44,100 nucleotides of DNA from the NCBI GenBank assembly GCA_021845685.1, contig JAJZVN010000018.1:1-44100 (forward strand), in the 5' to 3' direction. The position numbers and the translations under genes were made by a program. This stretch comes from a bacterium (GTDB lineage Bacteria > SZUA-79 > Acidulodesulfobacterales > Acidulodesulfobacteraceae). The notes beneath the pieces are model-generated. The model was not told the DNA's origin, ran no database searches, and was given only the letters and a program-made list of their open reading frames with translations. Shown here piece by piece: positions 39,834 to 44,100 of this stretch. Numbering within the stretch: position 1 is the first letter of the stretch; the number at the start of each line of letters is the position of its first letter.

Positions 39834-41285
39834 ATGCCCCCAAAAAAAATAAATAAAGAAAACGAAAAAAATAATAATAAAGAAAATTTTGTACGCGGCA
39901 GATTCAAAGAAGATATATCGGATTTAACTGCTGATTTTACCGCTTCATTAGATATAGATAAAAAATTTGCTGAATTTGATATTGAAGGCAGCTTAGCCCA
40001 TCTTGAAGCGCTATTTAAAGCAGGACTTATCAAAGAAAATGAAAAAGATAAAATAAAAGAAGGTTTTTTTATTATAAGTAAAGAATTAAAATTAAATAAA
40101 TTTAATTTTGATAAAAGATATGAAGATATTCATATTAATATTGAAAAAAGACTTATTGAACTTATCGGCGCAGCAGGCGAAAAATTGCATACCGGCAGGT
40201 CAAGAAACGATCAGGTTTCAGTAGATTTCAGGTTATATGTTAAAAATGAAATAAAAATAATAGGAGAAGCATTAATTGGTTTGAGAATTGAACTTGTAAA
40301 AAAAGCGCAAGGCAATATTGAAACTTTTTTACCGGGATATACGCATTTACAGCATGCTCAACCTGTTTCATTAGCTCATCACCTGTTAGCTTATTATGAA
40401 ATGTTTACAAGAGATTTTATTAAATTAAATAATGCTTATATTTCGGCAGATTGGTTAACTCTCGGCAGCGGCGCTCTTGCCGGAGCCGATTTTAATATAG
40501 ACAGAGAATTAGAGGCTAAGATATTGGGTTTTGGAAAGGTATCTCGAAACAGCATAGATTCTGTTTCCGATAGAGATTTTGCTATTGAATTTAATTTTGC
40601 TTTGTCTATGATAGCTCTTCATTTATCTAGATTTTGTGAGGAATTAATATTATGGAATTCCCAAGAATTTGATTTTGTAGATATTAAAGATGAGTTTACA
40701 ACAGGATCAAGCATAATGCCGCAAAAGAAAAATCCGGATGTTTTAGAGCTTATAAGAGGAAAAACAGGTTCGGTAATATCGGGTTTATTATCCCTTTTTA
40801 TTATGATAAAGTCTTTGCCCCTTGCATACAATAGAGATATGCAGGAGGATAAAAAGCCCGTTATGGATAACTCGGAAACTGTTTATAAATCTTTGGAAAT
40901 ATTTAAAGATATAATTAAAACAATTGAATTTAAAAAGAATAACATGATTTTGCAATTAGACGATGACGCAATATATGCAACCGATATGGCTACCTATCTT
41001 GTCAATAAAGGGCTGCCGTTTAGAAAATCTCATGAAATAATCGGCAATGTCGTAAGCTATTCTAAAGATAAAAATAAAAAATTATCAAAAATTAAAATTA
41101 ATGATTACAAAAAATTTTCCAATCTTTTTGAAAATGATATTTATGATTTATTTGACGCCAAGCATTCTATAAACTCTAAAAAAACTTACGGCAGCACATC
41201 ATTAGACAGTATAGGAAAGATGATAAATGATTATAACGATGAAATTAAACAAGACGAAAATAATAAAATGTTTTTTGTAAAATAA
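39834..41285 (+). CDS. argH: Argininosuccinate lyase
   Basis: 483 residues against the usual ~460. Signature GSSIMPQKKNPD (~291-302, fumarase/lyase superfamily loop with catalytic Ser), LHTGRSRNDQVSVDFRLY (~122-139) and GYTHLQHAQPVSLAHHLLAYYE. It splits argininosuccinate to arginine and fumarate. The N-terminus has a ~20-residue Lys/Asn-rich extension (MPPKKINKENEKNNNKEN) before the normal family start near RGRFKEDISDLTADF, another low-complexity addition in this genome. The final enzyme of the pathway present here. Confidence 0.95.
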   Translation: MPPKKINKENEKNNNKENFVRGRFKEDISDLTADFTASLDIDKKFAEFDIEGSLAHLEALFKAGLIKENEKDKIKEGFFIISKELKLNKFNFDKRYEDIHINIEKRLIELIGAAGEKLHTGRSRNDQVSVDFRLYVKNEIKIIGEALIGLRIELVKKAQGNIETFLPGYTHLQHAQPVSLAHHLLAYYEMFTRDFIKLNNAYISADWLTLGSGALAGADFNIDRELEAKILGFGKVSRNSIDSVSDRDFAIEFNFALSMIALHLSRFCEELILWNSQEFDFVDIKDEFTTGSSIMPQKKNPDVLELIRGKTGSVISGLLSLFIMIKSLPLAYNRDMQEDKKPVMDNSETVYKSLEIFKDIIKTIEFKKNNMILQLDDDAIYATDMATYLVNKGLPFRKSHEIIGNVVSYSKDKNKKLSKIKINDYKKFSNLFENDIYDLFDAKHSINSKKTYGSTSLDSIGKMINDYNDEIKQDENNKMFFVK

Positions 41286-41436
41286 AAATAGTTTAAAGAT
41301 TAAAACAACTTAAGTATGCTAAATAATTTAAACAACTAAATAAATAATTGATTAAATAATTAAATAAAATAAAATAATTGATTAGATAAATTAACTAAAT
41401 AATTAACTAAATAATTAATTTAAATAAATTTTATGT

Positions 41437-41931
41437 ATGTTATTGATTAATATTAATATTGTTAAGAAAAATGATTTAATTTTATTTTTTTTATTAATAC
41501 TGTTGATTTTTTTCTCTGCTTTAATTTTATCAGGATGCGCAAAAACAGGATATCCGATAGCCCCTGTTATTCCGCCTCCTCCTGCTCCGCATATAATTTC
41601 AATTAAAAAAAATACAGACAGCCTTATTGTCATTTACAAATATAAATTTAATCCCGAAGATATTAAAGAATTTTTAATATATGAAAAAAGATTTAAAAAT
41701 AAAACAAAAAAAAATCTATCGTGCTCCCAAGCAAAACTTTATTCAATCCAAAATTTAAAATTTGCGGACAAATTTAGATTAAACAAAAAAAAAGAGAGGG
41801 ACTTATTTTTTTATAAAATAAATAAATCTGTATTAAAAGGAGGTTATTATTATATATTATGTGTTAAAAGCAAAAATTATTTTAATATTAAATCCTCTTT
41901 TTCAAATTTTATCACTTTACATATTAATTAA
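41437..41931 (+). CDS. Lipoprotein following argH (LptM-like position)
   Basis: 164 residues. Hydrophobic N-terminal segment ends in lipobox LSGCAKTGYP (Cys ~35), then a Pro-rich linker (PVIPPPPAPHI) and a ~110-residue domain with KYKFNPEDIKEFLIYEKR and C-terminal GGYYYILCVKSKNYF, which looks like a fibronectin-type fold (strand-rich, Tyr at the usual positions). A short lipoprotein between argH and lysA is common in proteobacteria (LptM); this one is longer and no lysA follows, so it may be different. 15 bases separate it from the NHL protein, so the two are probably co-transcribed. Confidence 0.65.
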   Translation: MLLININIVKKNDLILFFLLILLIFFSALILSGCAKTGYPIAPVIPPPPAPHIISIKKNTDSLIVIYKYKFNPEDIKEFLIYEKRFKNKTKKNLSCSQAKLYSIQNLKFADKFRLNKKKERDLFFYKINKSVLKGGYYYILCVKSKNYFNIKSSFSNFITLHIN

Positions 41932-41946
41932 TACGGGGGCAAGTTC

Positions 41947-42936
41947 ATGACCTTTAAAGAAAAAATAAGTAAAATAGGTTTTATCCTAAGCCTTGTCATA
42001 ATAATAATTCTTGCAGTTCTCATTTTTCAAAAGAAGTTTATTAAAAACTTTCAAAAAGTTAAATTCTCAATAAAATTAATTAAGATAATAGGAACTAAAT
42101 ACGGTTTAAAAGGACCTGCCGATGTATTTTTTCAGGGTAATAAAATTATTTATATTGTAGATTCTGGAAATTCGAGAATTTTGAAGTTTAATATTCTGGG
42201 AAAATATATTAGACAATGGGGACTGCAGGGAAGCGCGACAGGTGAATTTATGGTGCCTCTTTATGGCGCCGTGCATAATTTCAATGAAGGAAATCCGGAG
42301 ATTTACATTGTAGATTCAGGCAATTCAAGAATTCAGGTTTTTACTCCTCAAGGGAAATTTATAAAAGAGTTCGGCAGATCCAAAAATGCTAAAAAAATGC
42401 TTGTTGAACCTACATATATCGGTTTTGCAAACGGCAAGATTTATATTGCGAATTCAGGAGCTAATGATATTTTAATTTATTTTAAAACTGGTCAATTTTA
42501 TGAAAAAAAAGACCCGAAAGATAAAGCTAAGCATAATATTTTAAAAAAACCGGTCAGCATTGCATTTTCTAAAAAGTATATTTATGTTTCAGATTATAAA
42601 CTTTCAAAGATATTAGTATTTGATAAAGAATTTAATTTGATAGGAACTATAGGGACAAAAGGCGAAAACGGACATAAACTTTTTCATCCTGTCGGTATTG
42701 TTTACAAAGACGGTTATTTATTTGTTGCAAATTACGGAAGAAGCATAATAACGGTTTTTAAGCTTTCAAAAGGATTTAATGTTATTAAATCTTATAATTT
42801 TGGAACTCCTGGAATTGGCGGCAGAAACTTTAATGCTGAATCAAACATTTCAATATCTAAAAACGGAAAATATCTTGCAGTAGCAGATACTAATAATAAT
42901 AGAATAATTTTATACAGAATTTTTGGTCTAGATTGA
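41947..42936 (+). CDS. Membrane-anchored NHL-repeat beta-propeller protein
   Basis: 329 residues. One N-terminal transmembrane helix (FILSLVIIIILAVLIF, ~12-27) is followed by NHL repeats: ADVFFQGNKIIYIVDSGNSRILKFN, IYIVDSGNSRIQVFTPQGKFIKEFG and further copies with YVSDYKLSKILVFD, LFVANYGRSIITVF and LAVADTNNNRIILYR. Five to six blades make a propeller, likely facing the periplasm and binding a protein or polysaccharide. Specific function unknown. A GGGGGC precedes the ATG. It follows the lipoprotein closely. Confidence 0.8.
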   Translation: MTFKEKISKIGFILSLVIIIILAVLIFQKKFIKNFQKVKFSIKLIKIIGTKYGLKGPADVFFQGNKIIYIVDSGNSRILKFNILGKYIRQWGLQGSATGEFMVPLYGAVHNFNEGNPEIYIVDSGNSRIQVFTPQGKFIKEFGRSKNAKKMLVEPTYIGFANGKIYIANSGANDILIYFKTGQFYEKKDPKDKAKHNILKKPVSIAFSKKYIYVSDYKLSKILVFDKEFNLIGTIGTKGENGHKLFHPVGIVYKDGYLFVANYGRSIITVFKLSKGFNVIKSYNFGTPGIGGRNFNAESNISISKNGKYLAVADTNNNRIILYRIFGLD

Positions 42937-43135
42937 ATTGGCAATAAATTTATATAGCAATAAAATTGATAATTTTTAATAATAATAGGCAATTTTGTTT
43001 TTAAATATTAAATATTAAATATTAAGTATTAAGTATTTAAAATTTAAAATAAATTAATGCTGTTTTGATATAGTATTTAAATAATAATAAATAAATTTTA
43101 ATTAAATTTTGTGATGATTTTTTGATTAAATAAAT

Positions 43136-44100
43136 ATGAAAATAGATGTTGTTATTATAGGTGCAGGTCCTGCGGGAAGCTCTTGCGCTTATGAATTATC
43201 AAAGCGTGGCATCGGCAATATACTTATAGAGAAAAAGGAAAAACCTGGAACTCCTGTTCAATGCGCCGAATTCATCCCTCTTAATATTAACCAGTATATT
43301 GATTTGACCGACAAGCCTGAAGCTATTTGTCAGAATGTTGAATATATGGAAGTTGATACTGTAAAAGAAAATTATAAATTTGACGGCAAAGGATATATAC
43401 TAAACAGAGATATTTTTGATTATTATATTGCCGAACTTGCAGCAGGCAAAGGAACTAAATTACTTACAGATACTTTTGCGGAAACGATAATAGAATCCGA
43501 AAATAAATTAATTGTCAGGACCAAGACCGATAATAACAATAGAATAGAAATAAATTATAAGTATTTGGTGCTGGCATCGGGAGCAAAAGATTTTATAGAT
43601 TTTAAAGATAAACATAAATTAATATGTAATAAAAGTTATATATACGGTATTCAGATTAAAACGAATCTCTTAAAACGTTTAAATTCCGCGCTGATCTATT
43701 TTAGAAATTACATTCCTTATGGATACGGCTGGGTTTTTCCTAAGCTTAATTTTGCAAATGTAGGAATAGGTATAGAAAAAAATATTAATAATAATATTAA
43801 TTTAAGAAAAGCTTTTGATATTTTTTTAAATGAAATTAAAAATAAAGGTATAATAAGCGGAAAAACAATATCTAAAGCATCGGGATTAGTGCCTATTTCT
43901 GCTTTAAACGACGCTGTATACGGAAATATTGCGTATTGCGGCGATGCCGCGGGTCTTACGCACCCTATAACAGGAGCCGGCAATTTAAGCGCCGTCATTT
44001 CTGGAACTCTTCTTGGAGACTTTATATATGAAAGTTTAAAAACAGGAAGTAATTTATTGGAAGATTACAAAGAAGAACTGTTTTCTATTTTTTATAAACC
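43136..44100 (+). CDS. Geranylgeranyl reductase family FAD-dependent oxidoreductase (partial, 3' end outside window)
   Basis: 321 complete codons run open from the ATG at 43136 to the window end. Residues 1-30 carry the FAD dinucleotide motif VVIIGAGPAGSSCAYELSKRG and IEKK. VQCAEF is the conserved family Cys region, NRDIFDYYIAELA the next helix, and YCGDAAGLTHPITGAGN the second FAD motif (GDAAG-xxx-P). Members reduce double bonds of isoprenoid chains or quinone/lipid precursors, and some act in archaeal-type or menaquinone metabolism. The substrate is not predictable here. No partner gene is visible because the window ends. Confidence 0.8.
   Translation, partial: MKIDVVIIGAGPAGSSCAYELSKRGIGNILIEKKEKPGTPVQCAEFIPLNINQYIDLTDKPEAICQNVEYMEVDTVKENYKFDGKGYILNRDIFDYYIAELAAGKGTKLLTDTFAETIIESENKLIVRTKTDNNNRIEINYKYLVLASGAKDFIDFKDKHKLICNKSYIYGIQIKTNLLKRLNSALIYFRNYIPYGYGWVFPKLNFANVGIGIEKNINNNINLRKAFDIFLNEIKNKGIISGKTISKASGLVPISALNDAVYGNIAYCGDAAGLTHPITGAGNLSAVISGTLLGDFIYESLKTGSNLLEDYKEELFSIFYK

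Overview
The window comes from a very AT-rich bacterial chromosome (roughly 30% G+C by eye). It is rich in short tandem repeats and in asparagine-rich low-complexity inserts that sit inside otherwise conserved enzymes. The order xerC-hslV-hslU-argB-argD-argF-argG-argH-lipoprotein, with a PilV-PilW-PilX-PilY1 type IV pilus cluster and an FdsA/FdsB-type NAD-linked formate dehydrogenase, fits a deltaproteobacteria-like Gram-negative. Low-GC uncultured deltaproteobacterial lineages such as the Acidulodesulfobacterales (Sva0485) would fit, but this is a guess from gene content and base composition.

Layout. 1-5.5 kb: the end of rdgB, a glycine-zipper lipoprotein, an RlmD-type rRNA methyltransferase, a GalE-type epimerase and an MFS transporter. 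5.5-7.2 kb: a small TTAA-flanked inverted-repeat element and a Na+/H+ antiporter. 7.3-12.9 kb: a two-gene formate dehydrogenase. Its NADH-side subunit carries a stripped NuoE/FdsG helical domain and large Asn-rich inserts, and its catalytic subunit has an FdsD-like domain fused at the C-terminus. 13-14.6 kb: a vapBC toxin-antitoxin pair inserted behind a small secreted-protein gene and bracketed by 177-bp direct repeats of that gene's 3' end. 14.7-21.7 kb (minus strand): pilY1, pilX, pilW and pilV, the minor pilins and tip adhesin. 21.9-23 kb: an AbiEii-like nucleotidyltransferase with a small partner, bracketed by ~40-bp direct repeats. 23.3-24.3 kb: tRNA-Glu(CUC) whose last 49 bases are repeated 645 bp downstream, enclosing one small membrane/coiled-coil gene. 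24.4-29.3 kb: a K+ channel with RCK domain, a ClC transporter with CBS domains, a zinc alcohol dehydrogenase and a universal stress protein. 30-34.9 kb: uppP, a tetranucleotide satellite, xerC and hslVU. 35.1-41.3 kb: arginine genes argB, argD, argF, argG and argH. 41.4-44.1 kb: a lipoprotein, an NHL-repeat protein and a geranylgeranyl-reductase-family flavoprotein cut off by the window end.

How it fits together. The arginine genes cover the pathway from N-acetylglutamate to arginine except argC and the deacetylation/transacetylation step. Formate oxidation would supply NADH. The minor pilins and PilY1 would prime and tip type IV pili. The most unusual features are three small cargo modules bracketed by direct repeats of very different kinds (gene 3' end, anonymous 40-mer, tRNA 3' end), at least two families of short inverted-repeat elements, and Plasmodium-like Asn-rich inserts in housekeeping enzymes. 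No transposase or integrase gene is present inside any of the small elements.
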